DNA from: Apium graveolens
Taxonomy: Eukaryota; Streptophyta; Magnoliopsida; Apiales; Apiaceae
Assembly: GCF_009905375.1 (NCBI RefSeq)
Contig: NC_133649.1
Location: forward strand, 228,698,102-228,762,101
Length of the DNA: 64,000 bases
Reading direction: 5' to 3'
This document shows, one piece after another, positions 49,676-62,365 of the stretch. The translations under genes and the position numbers were made by a program. A model generated the notes under the pieces. The model did no database searches. It was not told where the DNA came from and saw nothing but the letters and a program-made list of their open reading frames with translations. Positions within the stretch are counted from its first letter, which is position 1; each line of letters opens with the position of its first letter.

Positions 49676-52140
49676 ATGATGTTGTTTATGAAAGCTTCGA
49701 ATCCACTTTACATTGGGATATTAATGAATGGCCCTTATGTTCCGATGGAAGTAGTTGTTGAATCCATAACCACAGGTGGTGTGAGAATTCATTTCTCATC
49801 CACTCCCAGGTATCCATCTAAATATACGGAAACTGACAAGGAGTTGATAAATCTGGACATAAGCCTTCAACTCAAAATTGTGGAATCGACCGATAATGAT
49901 ATGAGTCATCAACTTCTAGGATGTAACAGTGTAAAAGATATGTGGGATACCATTGAGCTTTTAATGCAAGGTACAGAAGAAGTCAAAGAAAACAGAATGG
50001 ATATTCTGACGACTCAGTATGAGGCATTTAAACTTCAACCCGGAAAAGCACTGTCTTCACTCTTTGAGAGATATACAAGACTTTTAAGTGAATTAAAGCT
50101 GCAAGGGAAAATTTATCCTATACGAGAGAGTCTAACAGAAAATTTATGCTGACGCTCCCAGTTCACCTGGAATAAAAGAACACATCAATTAGGGAAAGAG
50201 CAGATTTTATTACTATGTCCCTGGATGTGATCTATGGAAAGCTAAGAACACATGAGTTGGAGCAAGAGCAGAGAGCTATTATCTATGGACCCGGTTCTAT
50301 TGACAGTAAGAGTATGACACTTGCAAAAACCACTACACTTGTAGTTCGTGAACCTGAAATCCAAGAAAATAAGGTTGCACCCTCCTCAACAATTAAGGAA
50401 ATTGTCGTAGCTGAAATTGCTCATGGTGAGCCAGAGGATGAAAGTGAGTTTTACACTCAGGTTGAACTTGAACAGTTGGAGGACAAATCTATGGCATACA
50501 TGGCTGCAAAATTTAGTCATGTTAGATTCAGAAGGAAGCCCAACTATAAACCAAGGGGTTCATCAGGGAGATTTCAGAAAGGAAGCTACTCATCAGGGTC
50601 AAGCTCCAGAGGATGCTTCAAGTCAATTTGGGTAGACAAGAGAAAAACAAGATGTTACAACTGCAATGAGTTATGACACTTTGCATCTGATTGTAGAAAG
50701 CTCAAGGCAGCAAAAGTAAATGACTCCTATAAAAAGAAGAAAACTTATGAAGATTTGAAAAGGAAGAATGAGAAGCTGAAACAGAAGATGAATGCTTATG
50801 TGGTGAAGGAAAAGGGAAGAGCGTATATTGCTGAAGGAAAAAGCTGGGATGATACTGATTCGGATGAAGAGAAAGAGTATGTAAATCTGGCTCTTATGGC
50901 AAACTCTACAGAGGAATCATCACAATCATCTCAGGTTCCTGAACTTACCACTATAGATATGTCTGTGTCTGAATACAAATCTATTGTGCATGAACTTACT
51001 TTAGAATTGTATAATGTTCTTACAATCATGCTTGCTTAAAAACTTGAAAATGATAAATTAGTTCTTAAATCTGAGAGTTTAATCTCTAGGAATGAAGAAC
51101 TAGAATTGCTTGTAGTTGGACTAGAAGACCTTAAACAAAATAATGAATATCTAGAAAATAAGGTTATGTGCAATACAGACATAGAATCCATTCTTAGAAC
51201 CCAAATTGCTGACTTAGAAAAGAAGTTACAGGCGTTTAAGAATGCAGCTTTGACTCAGAAGGAGATAATAGATAGTCAAAGATTTAAATCTAAGACTTCA
51301 ATAGGACTTGACTATTCTAAGCTGAACAGTAAGAAACATAATGGTACATTTGAGATAAACATGTTTGTTTCAGAAAAGGTTCCATATGTTATTAAGAATG
51401 TTGTATCTCCGTTATTCACTTAGTCTGTTTCAGAACCTTTGGATGAAGTAATTTTGCTAATCAATGAGGAATTAATTGCTGAAGATAGAGAGAAGGTTGT
51501 GGAATCCCCTAAGACTCCTAAGGCTCCAGCTAGTAAAGCCAAATCCGTAGCTGACCTAGGTTATAAGGTGGATAGTAAGGAACCTGACACACTTAAGAAA
51601 CCAGACCCTATAGCTAACTCTAATACTGGTGAGAGTGCTAAGGTTAAGGCTAAAAAGAACAGAAATGGCAAGGTGGGTGTAAATAAGAAATCTGATTTTG
51701 CATCTTCCTCATCTGTATCTAAGAAGTTATGTAATAATTATAATTTTGTTGCACACCTTACACATACATGCACTAAAGCTAAAGTAGAATATGTTGTAAC
51801 TTCCAGTATGCCTGCCATACCGAATATGCCTAGTTTTCATGAGTCCTGTGGTGTAGTTGGATGCATGCAATGTGCATTTGTTACCATGTCTGAATATTTT
51901 AAAGCTTTTCATGCAACTGCTATCACTTGCATTAACACTAAGACAAGCATGAGTAATGAGCACACACATACCAAGATTGTTCCTCCTATTTCTAAGTCTG
52001 ACAACTCTGTTGAGACTAACACTGAGAAGGAGTCAGTCAAAGTGAAAGCTAAGCCTGTTAAGGTTTCATTTATTAATTTTGTTTCTACTCCTAAACCTTC
52101 AGGACCCAAGAAAGCTTGGGTACCAAAGTCTTCTTAATCA
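49676..52140 (+). pseudogene. gag: Sirevirus gag and gag-protease spacer relic
   Basis: The capsid part is at 49.68-50.15 kb (MMLFMKASNP; LDISLQLKIVES; LMQGTEEVKENRMDILTTQY). It is followed by a broken region, then a zinc knuckle at about 50653-50694 (CYNC-NEL-stop-HFASDC), where a TGA replaces a Gly codon. Downstream (50.76-52.14 kb) comes the long charged, coiled-coil-like spacer typical of Sireviruses (ENDKLVLKSESLISRNEELE; LRTQIADLEKKLQAF). It contains a second degenerate knuckle (CNNYNFVAHLTHTC, one Cys changed to Tyr) and a Cys cluster (CGVVGCMQC). The segment ends PKKAWVPKSS. Frames are broken at about 50.15, 50.68, 51.04 and 51.42 kb. Confidence 0.88.
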
Positions 52141-52149
52141 ATCTGTGTT

Positions 52150-55100
52150 TGCAAGGTAAGGTAAGAAAGGAAAAGATCATGTGGATTCTGGACAATGGGT
52201 GTTCTAGGCACATGACAGGAGAAAAGTCCCTGCTCACAGGCGAGGTTGAGAAATCTGGCCCTATAGTTACCTTTGGAGATGACAATAAAGGATTTGCTAA
52301 GGGATATGGAAATTTGGAAATTGGAAATGTCATCACTGAAAATATCTCTCTTGTGGAAGGATTGAAGCATAATCTTCTGAGCATTATTTAGTTTTGTGAC
52401 AAAGGATACAATGTTGATTTCAGGCCAGAAAGATGGTTGATCACTCACAGGAAAGATGAGAAGCTTGTTTTACAGGGAGTGAGGAAATGTAATTTGTATG
52501 TAGCTGACTTTAAGTCTACATGTAATGGAATAATTAGATGTTTCTATAGCAAAGCTTCATCAGAACAAAGTTGGCTATGGCACAAGAAGCTCTCGCACTT
52601 GAACTTCAAGTCAATGAACTCTCTGGTTAAGAGAGAATTAGTGAGAGGACTACCACAAATGGAATTATGTCAAGAAGGACTCTATTAAGCATGTGAAAAA
52701 GCAAAATCAAAGAAAGCATCACACGGAAGCAAGGAAATGACAAGCATAACTGAACCCCTACAGTTAATTCACATGGACTTATTTGGTCCAGTGAATGTGT
52801 GTCACTATCAAGGAAAAGATATGCTTTAGTGATGGTCGATGACTACTATAAATACACATGGGTGTTGTTTTTGCAATCCAAGGATGAAGCACCTATGCTG
52901 ATATTGGATCATATAAAGAAGATTGAGATGGAAACGAAATTACCTGTCAGGAAGATCAGATCAGATAATGGGACAGAATTCAAGAATGCATTTCTAAATA
53001 AATTCTGTACAGAGAAAGGTATTTCGAGACAGTATTCAGCCTCAAGAACTCCACGGCAAATTGGAGTAGTAGAAAGGAAGAATCGACCTTGGTTGAAGCA
53101 GCAAGGACTATGCTAACTGAATCAAGACTTCCTACTTACTTCTGGGCTGAAGCTGTCGACATAAAGTATTATACTCAAAATCGTACCTGATTAATAAAGA
53201 TCATGACAAGACTCCTTATGAGATAATGGATGACAAGAAACCAACACTTAAATACTTTCATGTGTTTGGTGCTAAATGCTTTTGTTGAAGGAAGGAAATG
53301 AGCATCTGGGAAAGTTTGATGCTAAAGCAGAAGAAGGCATTTTTATTAGCTATTCTCTGGAATCTAAAGCTTACAGGATTTATATGATTACTGATCAGAA
53401 GGTGATTGAAAGCCTTAATGTAACATTCGACGACACCAAGTTGGCAAGCCTGCAAAGAGAAAATGATTCTGAACCTCTGGAATTTGAAAATCTATCAGAT
53501 GATCATTTGGATATAGTAGAACCTGAGATTGCTAGAGCTATACCTATAGTACATGGCAATGCTGATTCAGGATCAAGTGGTGGTAATGGTGGAAACAATG
53601 ATTATGATAATCATACAGGAACACCTTCAAGAACTACTACACAAAGATCAGAATCATCTACTCATGGAGGCAACAACTCAGGGGGAGCAGGAAGAGGATC
53701 TACAGTTCACACTCAACATCATGTTAAACAAGGGGAAACATCAAGATCTTATCTTCCTCGACAAAGAGTTTGGAATAGAGACCATCCCTTTGAGTTGATC
53801 ATTGGGGATCCTAACACGTGAGTAAGAACTAGACATGCCACTCAGAATAAATGTCATTTTTCAGGGTTTCTTTCAGAAATGGAACCTAAGAAAGTGGATG
53901 AGGCACTTAAAGATCCAGATTGGGTTATTGCTATGCAAGAAGAACTCAATTAGTTTGAGAGGCAGAAGGTATGAAAGTCGGTACCCCGACCAAAGAACAA
54001 GTCGGTGATAGACACTAAATGGGTATTCAGGAACAAGTTAGATGAAGATGGCATTGTAACGAGAAAAAAGGCCAGATTGGTAGCTAAAGGTTACTCTCAA
54101 GAATAGGGTATAGATTATGATGAAACTTATGCACCAGTGGCTAGACTTGAGGCAATCAGGATATTTCTGGCATTCAGAGCACATTCAGAATTCAAAGTTT
54201 ATCAAATGGATGTGAAGAGTGCATTCCTGAATGGGGAGCTAGAAGAAGAAGTGTATGTGAAACAACCTCCAGGTTTTGAAGATCCAAATATGGCTGAGTT
54301 TGTATACTTCCTATTCAAAGCTCTCTATGGTCTTAAGAAAGCTCTAAGGATATGATATGACACTCTCTCTAAGTTTTTACTTGAAAATGGTTTTACTAGA
54401 GGTGCTATATATAAAACCCTGTTTCATAAAATGCATAAATCTGATATGATATTAGTTTAAGTATATGTTGATGATATTATATTTGGTTCTACTAATGATG
54501 ATCTTTGCAAGAGATTCTCTAAGCTAATGCAGAGTAAGTATGAAATGAGCATGATGGGAGAGTTGAACTACTTTCTTGGATTACAAGTGAGTCAAAGGAA
54601 AGATGGTATATTCATTTGCCAATCCAAGTATATCTAGAGAAATTCTCAATAAGTACAATCTGGAAGATTCAACTCTAGCAAAGACTCCCATACCAACAGC
54701 CTCTAAACTTGATCAGGACAAAACTGGTAAGAAAGTTGACATCACAAGCTACAAAGGTATGATAGCTCATTACTTTATCTCACATCATGTAGGCCAGATA
54801 TTATGTTTGCAACATGTTTATGTGCTAGATTTCAAGATGAACCAAAAGAATCTCATCTTATAGCTATTAAAAGAATATTTAGGTATCTTAAGGGAACTCC
54901 AAATCTTGGTATTTGGTACCCTAAAGGTATAGGTTTTGACCTAGTTGGCTATACAGATTCAGATTTTGTAGGTAGTAATATTGATCGAAAAAGCACCTTT
55001 GGAAGTTGTCAGTTTCTTGGAAGAAGATTGGTATCCTGGCCTAGCAAGAAGTAACACTCAGTATCCATATCAACTGTTGAAGCTGAATACATAGCTGCTG

Positions 55101-55411
55101 GAAGCTATTGTGCCCAAATCTTATGGATGAGGAACCAACTCTGAGATTATGGTCTATTGGTATCTAAGATCCCAATATTATGTCATAATACAAGTGCAAT
55201 AGAATTCTCAAACAACCCAGTTCAGCACTCTAGAACAAAGCACATTGATATCAGGTATCACTTTATCAGAGAGCATGTCACAAATGACACTGTGGAATTA
55301 TATTTTGTACCCACAGAGGATCAAATTGTAGACATCTTCACAAAACCACTTGATGAAAACACTTTCTCTAAGTTGTTTAGTGAACTTGGGATGTTAAATC
55401 TTTCTAATTAA
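52150..55411 (+). pseudogene. pol: Sirevirus pol relic: protease, integrase, RT, RNase H
   Basis: The protease signature WILDNGCSRHMTG at about 52.18 kb has Asn where DSG is usual. The pre-integrase zinc region follows at 52.57 kb (WLWHKKLSHLNFKSMNSL). The integrase core has IHMDLFGPV (52.77 kb), KIRSDNGTEFKN (52.95 kb) and GVVERKNR (53.07 kb), so all three acidic catalytic residues are visible. RT has IDTKWVFRNK (54.01 kb), [20 protein letters not shown] (54.20 kb) and the catalytic YVDDI at 54463-54477. RNase H has [17 protein letters not shown] (54.95 kb), VEAEYIAAG (55.08 kb), ends DIFTKPLDE and stops at 55411. There are at least ten stops or frame changes. The Gly/Ser-rich stretch at 53.56-53.72 kb lies in the variable linker between integrase and RT. 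Confidence 0.9.
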
Positions 55412-55940
55412 TAAATTAGAAGTTAGAAACTGCAATTTGTCTTGATTAAATTCACTTGTTATTAAATTTCAATATTTTGAGGACGTCTGAATTTACATGC
55501 CATTACTTATTTCTCGTAATTCAAATATTTATGTGCTTGTATCTAATAAGATATATGTTATGGCACATTCATATTGATAAAGCTATGAAGCATAACTTTG
55601 ATTTGTTAAAATTGAAATGATATCAATTTAATGGTAATTAATTCAATTTTCCTATCAAAGTTGTGAATTTAATTTCAGTGGACTTTAAATAATTAATATT
55701 TAAAGGGGTCCATTAAAATTAATCTAAATTGCACCATAATCATTTTTCATAAAAATATGGCATTATCAATTTAATGATAATAATTATATAGTAGTGAAAA
55801 ATAATTGTGATTTATCAATTTTAATATCTTTTAAATTTACAAATGTTTAAAAGAATATGTTAAAATTGTAATAAAAGCAGCACAAAATTCATTTCTTGAA
55901 AATAATGAACTTTGTGAAAATCTGAAATTTTCGAGTGCTA

Positions 55941-56180
55941 GTGGTCGCCACAGAGAAGTTCACTTAGAAATTTTTTTAAGTATACTCCTCCTGTGGTCGC
56001 CACAGAGAGGGTAACTTAGAAAAATTCTAAGTGAAATCCTCTTGTGGTCGCCACAAAGGAAATCTTAAAATATTTCTAAGCTACTGTCTCCCTGTGGTCG
56101 CCACAGGGGAGTTCCTTCTATACTGGTCGCCATACAGCACTTAGGATTTCCATGTCTGCATTTATGAGTATATATACACA
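55941..56180 (+). promoter_or_regulatory. Palindromic array and TATA box before the Sirevirus 3' ORF
   Basis: Five copies of TGGTCGCC-centred motifs, three inside a full TGTGGTCGCCACA palindrome, at about 55941, 55992, 56042, 56092 and 56123, spaced about 50 bp with TTCTAAGT-type text between. Some 45 bp after the last comes a TATA box (GAGTATATATACACAG, core about 56168-56177), then a CT-rich start-like stretch. The ORF begins about 390 bp later. The same motif fills the LTR at 61.59-61.96 kb. Promoter role is inferred. Confidence 0.5.
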
Positions 56181-56571
56181 GTTCTATTCTCTTCATATGT
56201 ATACACACAAAGCAACGAAGTCGCAAGGGAGAAAAAGGATTTTTTTTATCAAAACCCTAAAAAAATGCTATCAAATTTTATAATTTTGATAGTTTTTGAA
56301 AGCCCAGATCATAAGGAGTATTTTGATATCAAAATCTACAAGTTTCACCGTGGATTATAGGAGATCGAATTGACCTAGTTCTTGGGCTTAAGGAACTGTT
56401 TGCATAACCTTGTTAATTGGAGTTAATTTCAATTTGATTATTCCTTAAGGCTTTGTTTGGTTAAATTATCAAGTGTGTGTTAAAAGTTTGTTACAATTTG
56501 TTTTATTTTGTAATTCGAAGGGCACGATTTTATTTATTTTAAATCCAAATTTTATTCTCATTTTTAATTAA

Positions 56572-59500
56572 ATGGCAGATAATATTCAGATTCTAAAAAT
56601 AATTTTTTTTTTCAATTATTGAATGTGATCCAGTTAAGATGGCCCATAATGAACCGTGGATCCATTTTCTAAATGAACACTCTATTGTGCACTTCGCGTT
56701 AACTACTAATGTCAAATTAAATGTTGAGCTTCTCAGGCTTGTGCACAGAACATCAACAAACTCCTCCGATGACGAACAACTGAGCTTTTCTTTTGTTATT
56801 GGCAATGAGACCATCAGAATCACAAAAAATGACTTGAAATAATACCTTCAGCTACCTCGTGATAACTTTGATGCCATTCCACTTGACTGGGAAATATTTA
56901 GTTTCTTCCGAGGTATAAGAAGCACATTAACAGGGGATGACGATTTTCCTAAGCACTTCAACAAGAGTCATATTTCCAAAGAATGGAATTTTTTCTTCAA
57001 CATATTATCTCACTGCTTAGCTTCCAAGACTGCTGGATCCATGGACTGACTTATTTCAATCAAGTGGTTGGTGTTGTTGTCACAAATAATCTTCGCATCA
57101 ACTTTGGGAATTTCTTCATGAAGCAAATACTGGAGAACCAAAGTCAGCATCAAAACTTTATCTTATATACAAGGTTTCTCCAGATTGTGCTCAATGGAAA
57201 ACTGTCAGAAGCACAAAAGGCATTAACTCACAGTCACATCCTGCAAGATTCCCCTATCATGTCCCCGTTGATAATGTCTAAACTGCTCAGAAAAGGAAAC
57301 TATCTAAATGCAAATATTGCTTACCTAACTGAATACATGATAGATGTCTTTGCCATTATCATTGCTCAACACGAAGATGAAGACAATGAAGGTGAGCCTC
57401 AAGTTAATGATGCACACCAGGAGCACAATGCTCATGAACCTGAAGAGAATGCAAATGAAGAAGCAGATCAACCTGAGCCTTAGGATGTTGATCAAGCAGA
57501 GGTTGAAGTTGAACCACAACAAGAAGCTGTACCAGACAATGCTCAACAACCTCAACCTGAAGCTGCTGGACAACCTCCGAAAGCTGCTGAGTCTACCTAC
57601 TCAAATACATCTGTCTATAGACCAGCTTTCTTAGATATGGGTGCATCTGCTATGAGTAATACCTATGAAGCATGTTCTGATTTCATTAGTATAGATCAAT
57701 TACATCTTGACACTCATCATACACTGCTACTTATTGAACAAGTAGATAAGAGAGGTAGTGAGTTTGGTATACCACAAATTCATAAGCACCCTCTATAGCC
57801 AAATCAAACACCTTCAACTCTCTTAGCCCAAACCCTGGCGTACAAGGACCCAATGCATATAGAGGGAGAAACTGCACTAGATGCAACAAATAAGGAAGGT
57901 TCTTTGAGAGAACCCTCAGTTCTGTCTCAATTGAAGCAAAATAATATATCTACTGAGATAACTATAAACCTCCCGGTATCTTCTCAACAGGATTCTCTGG
58001 CTAAAAAGGCAACTAACCAATTACTTGATCTATCTTCTCAATAAGGTAGATCCATTAAAATTCGCCCTTCAGCCACGGCATTCTGTAATGAGTCAAACAC
58101 ACCCTCAACTGTCCAAGCTCTACAAGTTTTAAATGCGTCTAATAGAAGAGCACTATTTGGTGAGGATGAATTGATGGTAACAGGACATTCGACCATATTA
58201 CGGTTAGAATATCCTGTTCAAGGTCCCTCAACGGACCATATGCCTTTACAGGTGTTAGGAGAGAGTGTTGTAATCACTGTCAAATCTAGCACAACACTTA
58301 CCTCCCCAGGACTGATAACCCTGGATGCATTTGCGGATAGTAGATCCGACATAGGCGTGGATCGGCAACCCATTGGCAATGAACTAGATTTAACTAGTGT
58401 GCCTAAGGGGAATGTATCTTCACAGATACAAGGGGAAGCTGGGGATCAGATGCCAAATATGACGACCCCAGTGCTCCTCCCAGAGATTCTAACTCTGGAT
58501 GAGTCATCTAGTGATGACAGGCAACTTGTCTCATAAAAGGATCGGGAATTGCGAACTCCCATTGCACCACTACTGACCTCCTTAAGGATTGCTCCAGTGT
58601 CTTCTGCAGGTACATTTGGAACTCGGAGTTCTGAGCAGAGTGCACATATGAGAACGAATGACATACATCACCCTAAATCGAGTGATAGAGAGATGAGTGA
58701 TACACTGTGAGAAGCCTGTGAGACACCCACCATCCAAAATACATCCATAGAACTGTCAAACGTTTTCACCAAATCCTACCTTAAAGAGTAGCTGGCTTTC
58801 AAAGACAGTTATCTCAAAGAACATCTGGCTCTTAAGGATCAATATCTCAAGGATGGATTATCTCTCAGGGATCATCAAATCGCAAGTCTTTACAAACAAC
58901 TTGAACATCAGCAAGCAGCATTCACCAGTTTACCGAAATTCACCAGTTAGCAAGCAAGCGCCGATCCCGGTCTCTTCTGAAGCAGCTCTTGCTAGTACTG
59001 GGCCAATGATTTCAGTCAGTAAGCAACTGCTTGTTTCTCTCGAGATCCCTGTTTCGACCTTACATGCTCAATCAACACCAACTCTGAAGGATAACCCAAC
59101 CGAGGGGGAGAAAAGGGTAGAAGAACAAGAAACAGTAGCCATTACTTTTGATCTACTTCAAGATGCCTTTCAGACTACTGGAGCTGCCTATGATGAGTTT
59201 GGAGATGAGATACAGGAAGAGAAAGAAGAGAGAATTGATGAAAGGGTGCTCCTCAAGTCAAGATTCACTAAGGAGAACTTAACAACTCAGGGGTAGCAAT
59301 CAGGACATCTGAGCCAAATCATTACAACTCAGAAAAATATGTTGTCTTGGATATATGCTCCAAGACCCTTATTCTCTGAAGAGGAACTGGAGGAAGGTGA
59401 AATAGATAAAAGTGATGTTCCGATGGGGTGTGAGCCAAGATTTGAAGAAGTGGCTACGGAAGAGAGAAAGATCATTACTGAGGATGAAGAGTTATAAGAT

Positions 59501-60886
59501 GGAGATGCTTTCTCAGATGGCTGTTTATTCTATGGACTGTCAGAGAAAATCAATCGCTCTTATATAGAGATTCAAGAAAAAATGGAAAGATCAAGAGCAA
59601 GAATTTAGAGAGCCATTCAAAGAAGGGAGAACAGAGAAGCAAGAGAAGCATATCTTCGAGCTAACAGGAAAGGAATCAAATGGGAAGAAATAAAGAAGAA
59701 AATGGACAAACCAGAAACATATCACTATTCAGACCCTAGTAACTCTAATCTGTTGAGAATTGTGGATCATTACAGAAAGAACCATGAAAACATCCATGAG
59801 TTCTATAATCAGTTCAGTAGCATAATTACTAGAACCACTATGAATATTCTGAAGAATGGATGGAAGATTAGTATCAATCACATAGATGGTCTACAGATAA
59901 AGGTATCTACTAGTGTACTGAAGAAGTTGAACATTGTTGAACTATTTGTCTTAGCCTCAAAAATCCCATGGTTAAAATCAATTGAGAATGAATATTTCAG
60001 AGACAAACTTTGGAGAATGATGATGGATTTATCTCCTCAAGCCTTTATGTATCCATTCATGATCAAAGTATTTGTAGGTGGCATGATGCAAAATATCACC
60101 ATGTCTGACCAACATATAAGAACCATTCATTTTCAACAACTGACCTTCCTGGAAAGTCAACTCAGGAGAAAAAGAGCTATACTGGAAGCTCTAAGTGTTA
60201 AAAGATTATAAGCAGATTATAAAGCTGCTGAAGTTCTATATGCTTATAGGCTCAATGATAAAATGATCAGAGATACAGAGAATGATATGAAGAAGATTAC
60301 AAGAGCGTATCATGAGATGGTGTTTATTAATGGAGAACCAGAAATTAATCTTCTGAAAGACAATGAACCCATAATCAGCACTGACAGTGAAGGGGAGCTA
60401 GTCTTTAAAATTAACAAGAGCAAAATCAGGATCAAAGACTTCAGGAAACGTGAATCAGACTCAATACAGCAAGCCTTGATAGATGTCAAACTATTCACAT
60501 GTAAGGAAGATAAGGTTGTTTTGGTTTCTATCATTAAGATATTTGATGAAGTGATGGAAAAAGAATCAATCAATGACACTAAAAGAGTACGAGGACATCC
60601 AAAAAGGATAACAGTCTTCGTAATGGCCAGAAAATCATCACTATTGTTTGATCTTGTTCCTAAATGCACCAAAGTCAAATATCTTGAGATAATGCTTCAC
60701 GAGCTGAACAATCCACCTCCAGTCAATGCACTTGAAATAGAAGCTCGTGATTGTGTACAAGCTAGATTGGATGAGCTGAGAGAATCTCCCCCAAAACCTT
60801 TAGATCCTAAGAAGAAAGTCACTAAAAAAAATCTGTTCAGACTCAAGAAGGAGAAGGAAGCAAGGGCAAGAAGCAGAAAAGAATAA
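56572..60886 (+). pseudogene. Long Sirevirus 3' ORF relic (env position)
   Basis: About 1,440 codons between ATG 56572 (MADNIQ) and TAA at 60886, broken by at least nine stops or shifts. The N-terminal part is globular: EPWIHFLNEHSIVHFAL, LSFSFVIGNETIRITKNDL, then SHISKEWNFFF and RINFGNFFMKQIL, a pattern common to unnamed 3' ORFs of plant copia elements. A low-complexity acidic part follows (57.37-57.5 kb, NEGEP, NANEEADQPEP), then a Ser/Thr/Pro-rich middle (57.6-59.3 kb). A helical C-terminal part (59.5-60.9 kb) has IPWLKSIENEYFRDKLWRMM and ends with a basic tail (KKKVTKKNLFRLKKEKEARA). No signal peptide, furin-like site or membrane anchor is apparent, so an envelope role is unsupported. Function unknown. 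Confidence 0.7.
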
Positions 60887-61076
60887 AGACAAAGAAGACA
60901 TAGAATATATGTTCAGGATAGAAGAACACTTCTTTGTAATTTATAAATTTAAGAAATCTAGAATTGAGTATGTGATCCAGAATGAATTTAATATCTTTAT
61001 CTGTCTAGAGGTTGTACTTTTTCTTATTGTCAGTTGAGTTATCCTTAGGAATTTTCTTGTTGAACTCTAACAATAA

Positions 61077-61088
61077 AATAGGGGAGAT
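61077..61088 (+). other. Polypurine tract of the Sirevirus
   Basis: AATAGGGGAGAT immediately before the LTR start TGTAAAGC; it fixes the 3' LTR boundary. Confidence 0.88.
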
Positions 61089-62365
61089 TGTAAAGCATAA
61101 TGTAACGTAATTTGTAATAGAGGAACCTTAACTCAACTTGTAACACAACAGATAAACATATATTAAATTGTGCAGCACAGGAACCCTACAGGTGAAGACA
61201 GGATAAACACAAAGAACCAAAAGATGCAATTGACTCTTAAAATCCTCAAACAGGTCATGGGAAGAAGTTTATTAACATGTTCAAGCAGCCATGAAGAATA
61301 AGACATCAAAGAATTTTAATCATCAGTTACATGAATTGACTTCAAGTGTTGCAGATCAAGGGTTCAGTGAAAAAAGTAATGGATATTCACCAATCTGTAT
61401 CAGCTTAGAAACACAAGACAAATTGAATTAGGTTCACTCAATGCTAGTTGTTTGTGAACCAGACCAGTGCACCAAACATCAGTATTCAAGAAGGGATTTT
61501 AATTCAGTTATATAAGAAAATGTTGATACAGTGAAGAATGGCAAAATAGAAGCAAAAATATTACGAGGAAGAAAACTCTTCTATAGTCGTCATACAGGTT
61601 GCCAAGGCTACAAGGAAGCCCTGTGGTCACCACAGGAGAAATAGAAGGAACATGCTCCATGATCGCCATAGAGCTTCGCACACAAGGGAAACACAATGGT
61701 CGCCACAGAGCAGTTGTCTGCCAAGGGAACTCTGTGGTCGCCATAGAGCTTCCCACTCTAGGGAAACACTTTGGTCGCCACAGAGCAGAGTGCTATGGCA
61801 ACTTTAGTCGCCATAGAGCCCTTGTACATGGAACTCTAGTCGCCATAGAGCCCTTGTATAGGGAGAACTTTGTGGTCCCCATAGAGCCCTTGTATAAGGG
61901 GAATACACTGGTCGCCATAGACAAGAAGTCAAGGAAATGCTTTCTAGTCGCCATAGAACAGTTGGGTGATTTTTCAGTGAATTATACAACAGCAGTTCAA
62001 GGATATTTGTGGACACAGATGTGCCACCTATCCAAAGGATTGAAAGTCTACAAATGCAGCAAAATGAATATAATTCATTTTAATCATCTTCTTAAGAAAA
62101 ACATTTTAGTTTACGAGAGCTCCACTAAAGCACCTCATTTATTAAGCTTGTAAACATATTATTATGCTGCTGAATTTATTATAGCTAATCAATTCATTGA
62201 TTAGATTGTAGCAACCTCAAGGAATATATTAATAAAATAATATATTCCTCGAATTATTTTGTGTCTGTTTTGATTCCGCTCTTATGACGAAGAACTTGTA
62301 AATGAATCAAAAAAGATTGTAGGTATCGTATTGAAACCCCCCTTCTATGATACTTTGGGACTACA
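61089..62365 (+). repeat. Sirevirus 3' LTR with palindromic motif array
   Basis: 1277 bp, starting TGTAAAGC and ending GGGACTACA. Between about 61585 and 61960 lie some eleven motifs of the form (TG)TGGTCGCCA(C/T)AGAG at 30-37 bp spacing; the full forms are palindromic (TGTGG/CCACA around TCG). A TATA-like ATTATACAAC follows at about 61981, 37 bp after the last motif. Near the end, GTATCGTA (62323-62330) and TATGATAC (62346-62353) can pair around a C-rich loop. The right boundary is inferred from the CA end and the gypsy gag that follows. The 184-codon frame at 61599-62153 runs through the repeats and is not a gene. Confidence 0.82.

Larger units (their letters stand above)
49656..62365 (+). 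mobile_element. 5'-truncated Sirevirus (Ty1/copia) with long 3' ORF
   Basis: A 12.7-kb plus-strand element: gag (from 49.66 kb), long charged gag-protease spacer, protease, integrase, RT, RNase H (to 55411), an intergenic zone with a palindromic array and TATA box, a 4.3-kb 3' ORF relic (56572-60886), polypurine tract and 3' LTR (61089-62365). Integrase before RT shows Ty1/copia. The long gag, the extra 3' ORF and the LTR palindromes are Sirevirus traits. The 5' LTR, primer site and first gag residues are missing. Stops and frameshifts occur every few hundred bases. Non-coding 55.41-55.92 kb is AT-rich with nothing else visible. Confidence 0.9.

Noticed and set aside
56572..60886. True retroviral envelope protein in the Sirevirus or Athila 3' ORF
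   Set aside because: No signal peptide, membrane anchor or cleavage-site pattern is visible in either ORF; the 'env' label reflects position only.
61599..62153. 184-codon frame through the Sirevirus LTR
   Set aside because: It translates the tandem TGGTCGCCA motif array; open only because the repeats lack stops.
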